The position numbers were made by a program, and so were the translations under genes. From a virus: a stretch of 39,784 nt of DNA. The notes below the pieces were generated by a model that had not been told where the DNA came from, made no database searches, and was given only the letters and a program-made list of their open reading frames with translations. The stretch is taken from the IMG/VR virus record IMGVR_UViG_3300037540_000073, positions 1 through 39,784 of that record. One strand, given 5' to 3'. Positions within the stretch are counted from its first letter, which is position 1. Each line of letters begins with the position of its first letter. This document shows, piece by piece, positions 19,959 to 26,050 of the stretch.

Positions 19959-20869
19959 TAGAACTCCTTATTTGGTGGTTTAACTGATTCATCACAAGAA
20001 CGATAATTTCCACTACCCGGGATAAACTCAAAATAAGCCTCTCCAATTTTCCCATAATGCCTGTTTTTGATTTTCTTGACGTTTGCTTTAACAATTAATT
20101 CCATTCCATTCTCATAATTTCGCTCAATTATTATCCCATTATCGGCTTTATTATACCAATGTTGGGATCCAGAAATGTCGTACATACTCAAAGAAGGATA
20201 ATTCCCGTCCTTTTTTCTTCCAATTTTTGCAGGATGAGCGACTATCCAGAAAGAAATGTTGTGTAATCTGGCAAATTTCCTGATTCTTTTCAGAGATTCC
20301 CCGATATACTCGGTCTCAGTCATGTTTGAGGGCTTGAAAACCTCTAACTCATTCCATGGGTCAATTATCACCATGTCAGTTTTCTTTCCCATAATCAGCT
20401 TAGAATGTTGTGCGGTAAAGAGAATGGAATCTAAATTATAATCATCAGTTCCGGCATCAATAAAGCTGAAATTAGAATCAACAAAATCAAGTCCCTTTTC
20501 AAGCTCATCAGCCGTTAATTCTGGAAAGTTCAACTTCCTGTGGCATTGCCTATCCATTATCTTTTCCACTAATTTCATTTTATGGAATTCAATAGGATAA
20601 TTTTCAGGACTAAAAAACAAAGTATTCCAATTCTCTCTTTTCGCTAAATTACAAGCCATCGCCTCAATCCATTCTGATTTACCGGATCCCGGGAAACCTG
20701 TTAAAATATTCAGTTGCCCTTTCAATAAAGTGAAATACTTATCGAATGAACGCCATCCAGTAGACGTTCCTTTCGGGATCCCATGTTTGAATATTCTCCG
20801 GCATTGTTCCCGGGTTTGAGTTTTATCATCCAGTTTGCATGATTTCTCATATAATTCTTTCATGTTCAT
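19958..20869 (-). CDS. DnaB/Twinkle-like replicative helicase domain protein
   Basis: A 303-aa protein with a RecA-type ATPase core. G-W-R-S-F-D (about 38-43) leads to L-x-G-Q-L-N-I-L-T and Walker A G58-F-P-G-S-G-K-S65. An LFFSPENYP segment follows, then Walker B TDMVIIDPWNEL near 165-176 and a WIVAHPAK motif 3 region. This matches the DnaB/Twinkle C-terminal helicase without primase or full N-terminal domain, shorter than DnaB (about 470 aa). It should unwind the fork. The initiator-like gene is immediately upstream with a four-base overlap. Confidence 0.85.
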   Translation of the reverse strand: MNMKELYEKSCKLDDKTQTREQCRRIFKHGIPKGTSTGWRSFDKYFTLLKGQLNILTGFPGSGKSEWIEAMACNLAKRENWNTLFFSPENYPIEFHKMKLVEKIMDRQCHRKLNFPELTADELEKGLDFVDSNFSFIDAGTDDYNLDSILFTAQHSKLIMGKKTDMVIIDPWNELEVFKPSNMTETEYIGESLKRIRKFARLHNISFWIVAHPAKIGRKKDGNYPSLSMYDISGSQHWYNKADNGIIIERNYENGMELIVKANVKKIKNRHYGKIGEAYFEFIPGSGNYRSCDESVKPPNKEF

Positions 20870-21555
20870 GGTTGAACCTTCTTTGGCTGATATCCTTTAA
20901 AGGAATTCTTTAAAAAATCATAGTTCTTTAAAACCGACCGATAAGTACAAGAGACTTCAGGCCAGATTCTTTTATGCTCAGAAACAAGTTTAATTAATCT
21001 ATCCCGGGTAGCCTGTTTTAGTTTCAAATCCCTGACAACAGCTCCAAGTGATTTCTTTTCTGCTTTGGTCTTTGGATCCAGACTCCATATTTCACAAACG
21101 GCATCCCAAATCTCATTTTTTGCCGGAGGCGGTAATTCACTTCCCTTCTCTTCACTTCTCTTCTCTTCCGACAAGTGGTTATTTGTTGCCTGCACATGAC
21201 TGTCATCTGTCGGGCATATGTCCGTCATGTGACCGTCACTATCAGGATATTTGCTCTTTTTACTTCTTAAACGCTGTTTGAAGTCGATAATCTCAATATA
21301 TGGCTTATCTTTTACCATGTAACGTATTATTAACCCTTTTTTAATACATTCAGTCATCCACTCATCAATTTTCTTAATTGTCAGTTTATCTTTTAATGGA
21401 TAAGCTCGATTCTTTATAATTAACGACCGTCCGTCAAAACGACCATAATCATCAGCGCAAAGCATTAGGCGAACAAAAAAGATTTCAGCACCATTACTTA
21501 ACGTATCTATTTTATCAGAGTCTAAAAACCCTTCTCTGATTAATCTTGTTGGCAT
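20866..21555 (-). CDS. Phage replication initiator-like protein
   Basis: A 229-aa protein. Its first 90 residues (LIREGFLDSDKIDTLSNGAEIFFVRLMLCADDYGRFDG) form the winged-helix domain seen in many phage replication proteins that sit before a DnaB-type helicase or DnaC-type loader. A Glu/Lys-rich linker near 125-140 leads to a C-terminal helical domain. Together with the downstream helicase it should start phage DNA synthesis. An origin may lie in its own gene, as in lambda O, but no iterons are obvious. It overlaps the 56-aa gene by 16 bases. Confidence 0.75.
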   Translation of the reverse strand: MPTRLIREGFLDSDKIDTLSNGAEIFFVRLMLCADDYGRFDGRSLIIKNRAYPLKDKLTIKKIDEWMTECIKKGLIIRYMVKDKPYIEIIDFKQRLRSKKSKYPDSDGHMTDICPTDDSHVQATNNHLSEEKRSEEKGSELPPPAKNEIWDAVCEIWSLDPKTKAEKKSLGAVVRDLKLKQATRDRLIKLVSEHKRIWPEVSCTYRSVLKNYDFLKNSFKGYQPKKVQP

Positions 21556-21710
21556 TTTTTTATTTCCCGGTAAGTTTTTTCAAATTCCAACTTGCTCATT
21601 AATTCCGTAACCGTGACAGATAAAATTTCTTCTGGTAAATTATTAGCATCAAACGCTTCTTCTGAAAAGTTTCCACGGGAAGTATGATAAACTATTTTTT
21701 CTATTTTCAT
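21540..21710 (-). CDS. First gene of the replication operon, 56 aa
   Basis: A 56-aa acidic protein (KIEKIVYHTSRGNFSEEAFDANNLPEEILSVTVTELMSKLEFEKTYREIKKC) with no recognised family. The ATG at 21710 has GTGAGG six bases upstream. That site lies in the 3' part of a folded leader that can hide it. A longer frame to 21818 reads through the leader and is not supported. It overlaps the initiator-like gene, so control of this start probably controls replication. Confidence 0.65.
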   Translation of the reverse strand: MKIEKIVYHTSRGNFSEEAFDANNLPEEILSVTVTELMSKLEFEKTYREIKKCQQD

Positions 21711-21716
21711 TTGAAC

Positions 21717-21809
21717 CTCACATTCATGGGGGCTTTGTGTAGGAATGTGAGTAACTACACAAATTAGGCGGGTGCCGACCCCTTTTAAATTTAAAACTAT
21801 CTCACATTC
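21717..21809 (-). promoter_or_regulatory. Folded leader RNA controlling the replication operon start
   Basis: Order on the minus strand: GAATGTGAG copy 1 (21801-21809), 18 nt, stem P1 GGGGT/GCCCC (21778-21782 with 21729-21733), 1 nt, hairpin P2 GGC-ACCC-GCC (21767-21776), 5 nt, stem P3 TGTGTAG/CTACACA (21755-21761 with 21736-21742) with loop TTACTCACATTC (21743-21754), then after P1 3 nt, GAATGTGAG copy 2 (21717-21725), 6 nt and the ATG. CTCACATTC in the loop is complementary to both copies. The design and most spacings equal those of 17688-17776, although the paired sequences differ. Confidence 0.75.
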
Positions 21810-21823
21810 AAGTTTCAACCCCT

Positions 21824-21852
21824 ATTATAGCCATTGATTTCAGCATTGTCAA
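21824..21852 (-). promoter_or_regulatory. Consensus sigma-70 promoter of the replication operon
   Basis: Perfect TTGACA (21847-21852) and perfect TATAAT (21824-21829) with a 17-base spacer ending in AATGGC. Transcription would start about seven bases downstream, just before copy 1 of the leader motif. A promoter this strong suggests that expression is limited later, by a repressor or by the leader fold. The -35 box overlaps the end of the 61-aa gene. Confidence 0.85.
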
Positions 21853-22034
21853 GGGCTTATTTGGTTATTTTTGTTGAGACCATCGAAATCATACACAATT
21901 CCCGTTCCATTGCATGATTTGCACGTTTCTGGTGACGTACTAGTCGAACTGTATGTTGGCATTCCGGGGTTACTGTAAAATCCATTAGGCACTAATCCTG
22001 TTCCCTGACACACAGGGCATTTATATACACTCAT
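21849..22034 (-). CDS. DnaJ-type zinc-ribbon small protein, 61 aa
   Basis: Two CxxCxGxG repeats, CPVCQGTG at 6-13 and CKSCNGTG near 38-45, as in the DnaJ cysteine-rich domain, with a Ser/Thr/Pro-rich loop between. Such stand-alone zinc proteins are common in phages. Their function is unknown. GGAG plus GGA precede the ATG. The 27 bases at its start are a copy of those at the next gene boundary (22226-22252). Confidence 0.75.
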   Translation of the reverse strand: MSVYKCPVCQGTGLVPNGFYSNPGMPTYSSTSTSPETCKSCNGTGIVYDFDGLNKNNQISP

Positions 22035-22057
22035 CCTTTCTCCTTAATCATTAAATT
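22031..22057 (-). repeat. 27-bp ribosome-binding-site repeat, copy 1
   Basis: The 27 bases at 22031-22057 are identical to 22226-22252. Both contain AAGGAG and the start codon of the following gene. In copy 2 the sequence also encodes the last residues of the 74-aa protein. In copy 1 it is non-coding. The 56-aa gene lies between them, so the copy arose when that gene or its neighbour was inserted. Confidence 0.8.
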
Positions 22058-22058
22058 A

Positions 22059-22229
22059 TTATGGGTGCACACTCAAAATTGAATAAGTAGACAGAACTTC
22101 CCCATCTTCCCAATCAAACTCTTCATGAATATCTTCGACCTCTTCAATACAACCGTCCCTATCCAAAGTCACGACTGCTTTTTCTGTGACTGTTCTGGTT
22201 ATTTTCGCTATTACTCTTCTCGGTTTCAT
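22059..22229 (-). CDS. Hypothetical small protein, 56 aa
   Basis: A 56-aa protein: basic start (KPRRVIAKITRTVTEKAVVTL), then an acidic region (EEVEDIHEEFDWEDGEV). AAGGAG plus GGA lies before the ATG, which overlaps the stop of the 74-aa gene. It is bracketed by the two copies of the 27-bp repeat, which marks it as a possible recent insertion. No family recognised. Confidence 0.55.
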   Translation of the reverse strand: MKPRRVIAKITRTVTEKAVVTLDRDGCIEEVEDIHEEFDWEDGEVLSTYSILSVHP

Positions 22230-22252
22230 CCTTTCTCCTTAATCATTAAATT
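22226..22252 (-). repeat. 27-bp ribosome-binding-site repeat, copy 2
   Basis: Identical to 22031-22057. Here the bases both finish the 74-aa gene and supply AAGGAG and the ATG of the 56-aa gene. This is the likely original copy because it is coding. Confidence 0.8.
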
Positions 22253-22450
22253 CCAAACCCTCTTCACTTCCCTACCACGTTCTGACCTATGATAAGCTCT
22301 CTGGTAAGCCTGTTTAAGAGCTTTATTATCTTGATACTCTTTCCTACGACAATGAACGCAATCGCCTCTTATACCGCTCTTTCTGTCTGTTCTGCGGTAG
22401 AAGTCGTATAGTTCACGAGGTTGGTTGCATTTTGAGCAGGTTTTAGTCAT
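22226..22450 (-). CDS. Zinc-finger protein, HNH/endonuclease VII-like N-terminus, 74 aa
   Basis: CSKC at 5-8, a LYDFYRR segment, and CVHCRRKEYQ near 31-40 resemble the zinc-binding start of phage endonuclease VII or HNH-like proteins. The catalytic part is absent, since the rest is a basic helix (ALKQAYQRAYHRSERGREVKRVW). A DNA-binding remnant or stand-alone zinc protein is likely. The start is coupled to the upstream stop without a clear ribosome binding site. Confidence 0.55.
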   Translation of the reverse strand: MTKTCSKCNQPRELYDFYRRTDRKSGIRGDCVHCRRKEYQDNKALKQAYQRAYHRSERGREVKRVWNLMIKEKG

Positions 22451-22706
22451 CGTTATTATAATATTTTGCTAAAAAGAACTCATCATCCCATTCTTTCTGG
22501 TCAACACTTTCTTTTGTTCTTTCACACATGATTATAGGCTCGTCTGCATCCTTAAAGCCCCATTCTGTATAAATATAAGGGTTCGTTTTACCAAACCTCG
22601 GTTCACCTTCAGGACAGGTACAAGTTCCAAATACACCAAAATCATTTTTGTGTTGGTTGTAAATAGAAAAATATACTTCTGGTGTTGTTTTTTTCCATAT
22701 TGTCAT
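22443..22706 (-). CDS. Hypothetical protein, 87 aa
   Basis: An 87-aa aromatic-rich protein (TPEVYFSIYNQHKNDFGVFGTCTCPEGEPRFG, then TEWGFKDADEPIIMCERTK) with three cysteines. GGAG precedes the ATG, which overlaps the stop of the Cys-rich gene upstream. No family recognised. Confidence 0.6.
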   Translation of the reverse strand: MTIWKKTTPEVYFSIYNQHKNDFGVFGTCTCPEGEPRFGKTNPYIYTEWGFKDADEPIIMCERTKESVDQKEWDDEFFLAKYYNNDD

Positions 22707-22855
22707 CTCCCTTCTCCTTTTTTTAAGTTCTCAATACAATATTTTGCTGAAACCGGACAACCTTCACAACCCTTTGCTGACATTGTACGGCGTGTTTTGT
22801 AGTAGCAGTTGATTTTTATTGTGCCTCTGGCTTTGTTATCAGATGTTTCAAGCAT
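22703..22855 (-). CDS. Cysteine-rich mini-protein, 50 aa
   Basis: A 50-aa basic protein with Cys at 17, 30, 33 and 40 (CEGCPVSAKYC), a possible metal-binding knuckle. AAGGA lies about seven bases before the ATG. Four-base overlap with the downstream gene. A cysteine arrangement of this kind could also bind an iron-sulfur cluster. Function unknown. Confidence 0.55.
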   Translation of the reverse strand: MLETSDNKARGTIKINCYYKTRRTMSAKGCEGCPVSAKYCIENLKKGEGR

Positions 22856-22858
22856 AGT

Positions 22859-22999
22859 TTAATCCTTGGTTAATTGTTGTGTTAAATGTTTTTCGGCATC
22901 AAAAATAGTTTCAAGCTTTTTTACCCCATACTTGGAGCGATTCTGAGAGTAATCTTTCTTAACGAGAGATAATAGGTATAGTCTAATTTTGTTTTTCAT
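22859..22999 (-). CDS. Basic mini-protein, 46 aa
   Basis: A 46-aa, Lys-rich, helical protein (KNKIRLYLLSLVKKDYSQNRSKYGVKKLETIFDAEKHLTQQL). AAGGAG is seven bases before the ATG at 22999. It is the first gene after the structured RNA at 23022-23115. No known family. Confidence 0.55.
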   Translation of the reverse strand: MKNKIRLYLLSLVKKDYSQNRSKYGVKKLETIFDAEKHLTQQLTKD

Positions 23000-23021
23000 C
23001 TCATTTCTCCTTTTTAAGTTA

Positions 23022-23115
23022 TAACCCCCGACAGTTGCACGGAATGTGCGGTTAGAAAATGGAAACAGTCAAAAGAGTTTATTCTACACTTTTATCTGTT
23101 ATCTGCCGGGGGTTA
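23022..23115 (-). ncRNA. Structured intergenic RNA candidate, three-way junction
   Basis: A 94-base region closed by a perfect nine-pair stem (TAACCCCCG 23022-23030 with CGGGGGTTA 23107-23115). Inside are a hairpin with stem GCAC/GTGC around a five-base loop (near 23037-23049) and a longer hairpin with AACAG/CTGTT plus AAAAG/CTTTT stems (about 23064-23100). It fills most of the gap between the 191-aa gene and the 46-aa gene. It could stabilise the upstream mRNA, separate expression of the two genes, or be an independent RNA. No T tract follows, so it is not a simple terminator. The active strand is inferred from gene direction. Confidence 0.55.
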
Positions 23116-23119
23116 GTTA

Positions 23120-23695
23120 TTATTTATCTTTAAATTCCTTCATGACTTTCCGGAAATAATCACCAATCTTAGCTTTTCCTGCTTCATCATATCCAGACTT
23201 ATTTATTTCTGCACCGACTGTATTTAGTTCAACCATGTCTGTTGCTTTGTCCATTTTTTCGACCCATTCAGAATATTCTTTATCAGTCAGGACTTTTTCA
23301 ACTTTTGGAACGAGCTTATTGATCATATACGGTTTTCGCATTCCACGGGTGACGGTAAGGATTATTTTTATAGGCTCCTTAATATCACTCATGTGAGAAA
23401 TACGAATCCCGCCAACCTCTTTGCCTGCCCATTTGACAGAAGGTTCACAAAACAGTGTCAGACTCTTTCCAACGTAGTTTTCGCCGTCACTTCCCCAGAC
23501 AGATATCAAAGCCCTCCGCATGGATTTGCATGGCTTATACGGCTTCCCTGAGTCTCCATCGAAATAAATGTGAACTGGTTGATCTCCTTTTACGAGTTTT
23601 ACAGATGTTATTTTAACGGTTTTCGGACCCGCCAGAAAATCATCGGCGTTTTGTTGGTCGCTTTTTGGAATAATTGTTTCTGTTAAATCAGACAC
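23120..23695 (-). CDS. Recombination-associated conserved phage protein
   Basis: A 191-aa protein with NADDFLAGPKTVKI, QPVHIYFDGD and PYKPCKSMRRALISVWG, a pattern I recognise from phage proteins encoded next to YqaJ-type exonucleases. A beta-rich first 120 residues could form an OB-like fold, so single-strand DNA binding or annealing is a reasonable guess, not established. It starts at GTG with GGAG seven bases upstream and overlaps the exonuclease gene by eight bases. The C-terminus is helical and acidic. Confidence 0.65.
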   Translation of the reverse strand: MSDLTETIIPKSDQQNADDFLAGPKTVKITSVKLVKGDQPVHIYFDGDSGKPYKPCKSMRRALISVWGSDGENYVGKSLTLFCEPSVKWAGKEVGGIRISHMSDIKEPIKIILTVTRGMRKPYMINKLVPKVEKVLTDKEYSEWVEKMDKATDMVELNTVGAEINKSGYDEAGKAKIGDYFRKVMKEFKDK

Positions 23696-24395
23696 TACGG
23701 TTCTCCTTTGATGATTGAATTAGTTCATCTTGTTCAAGTAAATCTATTCTTTCACATTTTACCAAGTCTTTTGATTTTTCCCTGTAATCTTCTCGCAGTA
23801 GCAAAACGACAGCTTCAAACGTAACAACAGCCTGAAGTATTTTTTCGTGCATTTCTGGTTGAGGAAAAACTCTGCAATTAAATAGAGGCATTCCATTAGA
23901 ATATTGAATAAAATCCCAGTATTTACGCTCTGTTACCATAAGAGAGGTTTGAATTTGTAACATATATTCCATAGGAACATCACCAGAAACTATGGTTTGG
24001 ATTTGAAATTTTTGTTTCCTTGACTTGATTTCAATTCCTCCATCGTCATCAATTAAACCATCCGGTGAAATACCAATAGTAAAATGGTCAAATTCTTTTG
24101 TGATGAACCCGCACTCTTTAACACGGTTATGGTTTTTAGAATAAATCTTTCTGGCAATATCTTCCTCAATCATTCCTCTTTCCATTTCCCACGAAATATA
24201 TGATTCTTCACAATGCTGCGTTTCTCTTTGTGCTGCAATTTCATATGCAAATGCACGGACTTTATCATTCTCAGAAACCTTCCCACTTGGAGTTAAGAGT
24301 AACTTCATATTGCTTGCCGTGACTAATCCGAGTCTGGCTTGATACCATTCCTCTGAGCCTTGGAGCATATTGTGGTGGTAGGTGATTCTACCCAT
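23688..24395 (-). CDS. YqaJ-like / lambda exonuclease-family recombinase
   Basis: A 235-aa protein with the YqaJ signatures: G13-S-E-E-W-Y-Q-A-R-L-G near the start followed by TASN, and the PD-(D/E)XK core G-I-S-P-D112-G-L...G-G-I-E122-I-K124-S. Members digest one strand of double-stranded DNA ends to make 3' overhangs for annealing. The neighbouring 191-aa protein would be the strand partner. AAGGAG precedes the ATG. Useful for repair and for concatemer formation before headful packaging. Confidence 0.88.
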   Translation of the reverse strand: MGRITYHHNMLQGSEEWYQARLGLVTASNMKLLLTPSGKVSENDKVRAFAYEIAAQRETQHCEESYISWEMERGMIEEDIARKIYSKNHNRVKECGFITKEFDHFTIGISPDGLIDDDGGIEIKSRKQKFQIQTIVSGDVPMEYMLQIQTSLMVTERKYWDFIQYSNGMPLFNCRVFPQPEMHEKILQAVVTFEAVVLLLREDYREKSKDLVKCERIDLLEQDELIQSSKENRSV

Positions 24396-24622
24396 TATTT
24401 CTCTCCTTTGACAATGATTTTTATGTCTACTACGGTTGTTTCGTGTTCAAAGGAGAATAAAACCATCCCTCCACTATTAACACAAAGAACTTTATCTCTT
24501 TCCGAAGAAGCTAAAGCGACTTTCATATACAATATTTCACTAAAAATAAAACACTCTCCATTTTTCATTTTTCCGACTGTGGTTTTATTATCCTCTTTCT
24601 CATATACTATTTCCGTAGCCAT
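24395..24622 (-). CDS. Hypothetical beta-rich small protein, 75 aa
   Basis: A 75-aa protein of short strands (KMKNGECFIFSEILYMKVALASSERDKVLCVNSGGMVLFSFEHETTVVDIKI), a pattern common to small phage proteins of unknown function. GGAGGGG precedes the ATG. It sits between the XRE gene and the exonuclease, overlapping the exonuclease start. Confidence 0.6.
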   Translation of the reverse strand: MATEIVYEKEDNKTTVGKMKNGECFIFSEILYMKVALASSERDKVLCVNSGGMVLFSFEHETTVVDIKIIVKGEK

Positions 24623-24825
24623 TATATTTCCCCTCCATTCTTAATAAACCAGGCCTCTATTGCATTCAATTTCTTTAGGTTCGGAATTTTCGCACCTTTC
24701 AAATAATTGTATAAATAACTCTTTGAAACATTTTCTTTCTTTGACATTTGAATTGCTGCCCGGTCTAAATTTATGCTTTTAGACTTGATTAGCTTTTCGA
24801 CTTTATTCGGTGTAATTTTTGACAT
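24622..24825 (-). CDS. XRE/Cro-like transcription regulator, 67 aa
   Basis: A 67-aa protein with a helix-turn-helix in residues 20-52 (DRAAIQMSKKENVSKSYLYNYLKGAKIPNLKKLNAI), of the small Cro/C-repressor kind. It lies at the head of the leftward early operon and faces the rightward operon across a 161-bp region with two divergent promoters. That is the classical place for a switch regulator. AAAGGA precedes the ATG. There is no second regulator of the lambda cI size in the window. Confidence 0.7.
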   Translation of the reverse strand: MSKITPNKVEKLIKSKSINLDRAAIQMSKKENVSKSYLYNYLKGAKIPNLKKLNAIEAWFIKNGGEI

Positions 24826-24857
24826 TTGTTTTTCCTTTATTTAAAACGTTGTATTAT

Positions 24858-24886
24858 ATAATAACCATTATCGAGGGGATTTGCAA
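24858..24886 (-). promoter_or_regulatory. Promoter of the XRE / recombination operon
   Basis: TTGCAA (24881-24886) and TATTAT (24858-24863) with a 17-base spacer that contains AATGG just before the -10. The same hexamers and spacing occur in front of terS. Transcription would begin about 25 bases before the XRE start. Confidence 0.65.
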
Positions 24887-24921
24887 TGGATTATTTAAAA
24901 TAAATTAATTTAATATTTCCC

Positions 24922-24950
24922 TTGACGGTTCGATATTGAATGGCTATAAT
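24922..24950 (+). promoter_or_regulatory. Rightward early promoter
   Basis: TTGACG (24922-24927) and perfect TATAAT (24945-24950) are separated by 17 bases, and the spacer ends in TTGAATGGC. It lies 36 bases before the ATG of the first rightward gene. The region between the two divergent promoters holds no gene. The spacer element TCGATATTGAATGG is loosely mirrored by CCATTATCGA at 24865-24874, a possible binding pair for the XRE protein. Confidence 0.8.
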
Positions 24951-24986
24951 GAATACAGAGATTAATTTTTAACAAATGAGGATGAT

Positions 24987-25271
24987 ATGATAGGAAAGAA
25001 AATATATTGGATGAATTATGACCGAAGACCCGTGACATTTGCTTTTGGAGTTGTCACAAAAGAAACTCCTAAATGTTTAAGAGTAAAAGATTCTACTCAT
25101 GATTACCGAGAGATGATAAGAAAAGACGAAGTTGTCAGTAAACCGGAAGCTTTAGAAAAGTCATATTGGAATGGGAAAAGCCATTTCGAGCTTAAGGAAA
25201 AACAATGGGAAATTTTACAGAAATCTATCAAAAAAGAAACTTTGGAGGAATTATGCAATCAGGAACATTAA
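24987..25271 (+). CDS. First gene of the rightward operon, 94 aa
   Basis: A 94-aa basic protein with a strand-rich start (GKKIYWMNYDRRPVTFAFGVVTKET) and a helical end (ELKEKQWEILQKSIKKETLEELC). I do not recognise the family. GAGGA precedes the ATG. As the first product of a strong promoter opposite an XRE regulator it is a candidate host-takeover or antirepressor protein. That is inference from position. Confidence 0.65.
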   Translation: MIGKKIYWMNYDRRPVTFAFGVVTKETPKCLRVKDSTHDYREMIRKDEVVSKPEALEKSYWNGKSHFELKEKQWEILQKSIKKETLEELCNQEH

Positions 25272-25414
25272 CCAAATCCCAAATAACCCGCATTAACAAC
25301 ACCTATAATATAAAAGAGTATTCAAGCGTTACTGCGGAGGTGATGCTGTTGAATAAATTGAAATCTTGTACTATTAATAAGCAGTCCGGAGAATGGCACG
25401 GGAGGAAGGTATGA
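25253..25414 (+). CDS. Hypothetical small protein, 53 aa
   Basis: A 53-aa protein (QSGTLTKSQITRINNTYNIKEYSSVTAEVMLLNKLKSCTINKQSGEWHG), mixed strand and helix. GGAGG lies four bases before the ATG at 25253, which is inside the end of the previous gene; its own stop overlaps the next start. No known family. Confidence 0.55.
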   Translation: MQSGTLTKSQITRINNTYNIKEYSSVTAEVMLLNKLKSCTINKQSGEWHGRKV

Positions 25415-25572
25415 TGAGCCAAGAACAAGAAAAACGCTTTGAAGACCCGAAAAGGACTCTCAGCGCAACGCATTTCATTGAGATTCTAAAAGCTAAAGTC
25501 GAAGAGGATCGAATGTCTGGGGAGTCGTTTAGGGATTACTTTAGGCAGTTAGAGCCGAGTGTGGATTATTAA
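25411..25572 (+). CDS. Hypothetical small protein, 53 aa
   Basis: A 53-aa charged, helical protein (SQEQEKRFEDPKRTLSATHFIEILKAKVEEDRMSGESFRDYFRQL). GGAGG precedes two adjacent ATG codons (25411, 25414). It overlaps both neighbours. No family recognised. Confidence 0.55.
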   Translation: MMSQEQEKRFEDPKRTLSATHFIEILKAKVEEDRMSGESFRDYFRQLEPSVDY

Positions 25573-25793
25573 TGATAGGTCGTATTTATCGCAGTACTGA
25601 ATTAAAAGATACCTTCAGAAGGCATCATGGGATTGATTTAAACGCCCTTAAAGAAGCGTATGGTTTGATTCAGGAAAAGAAGTCTAAGCTGTCTAAGGCT
25701 AAGAGGGATGGGGTTGTGAAGGTTTGGGAAGCTTATGAAAAAGAAAGATAAACCCAACCCATAGCTTTCCATCAGAACCTCTACAACGATGAA
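25572..25793 (+). CDS. Hypothetical basic protein, 73 aa
   Basis: The start overlaps the previous stop (TAATG). Residues 1-58 are basic and helical (IGRIYRSTELKDTFRRHHGIDLNALKEAYGLIQEKKSKLSKAKRDG). The last 15 codons follow a run of six A at 25738-25743. One base fewer would end the protein at 59 aa with a more natural charged C-terminus. The extended reading is what the sequence shows. Confidence 0.45.
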
Positions 25794-25804
25794 TAGGAGA
25801 AGGA

Positions 25805-26014
25805 ATGATATTAAAAATAAATAACTGCCCCTTTTGTGGTAGCGATAAAGTAGAATTCAAATGGGGATCTTTCCTAGCTCACGGCAAAGTGGTCTGTATG
25901 GATTTTAAAAAAGGCTGTTGTGCTATCGGACCTGAAGAGATGTATAAAAAATACGACAATGAGGAAAGAATGATTAACAGAGCTATTAAGAAATGGAATA
26001 AGAGAATAATTTAA
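25805..26014 (+). CDS. Lar-like restriction alleviation protein
   Basis: A 69-aa protein with the Lar pattern: CPFCGSD at 8-14, a later CMDFKKGCCAIGP with the second Cys pair, then a helix and the final A-x3-K-W-N-K-R. Lar of the Rac prophage reduces cutting by type I restriction enzymes. Many phage members are only known by this zinc-ribbon form, so protection from restriction is likely but not proven. AGGAGAAGG precedes the ATG. Early rightward expression fits a defence-evasion role. Confidence 0.7.
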   Translation: MILKINNCPFCGSDKVEFKWGSFLAHGKVVCMDFKKGCCAIGPEEMYKKYDNEERMINRAIKKWNKRII

Positions 26015-26050
26015 CCGAGCAATTACGCTCATTTAACAAAGGAGAAGGGA

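Noticed and set aside
25738-25744. Programmed -1 frameshift at A AAA AAG
   Set aside because: The heptamer is not in the needed codon phase and no downstream stem or pseudoknot is visible.
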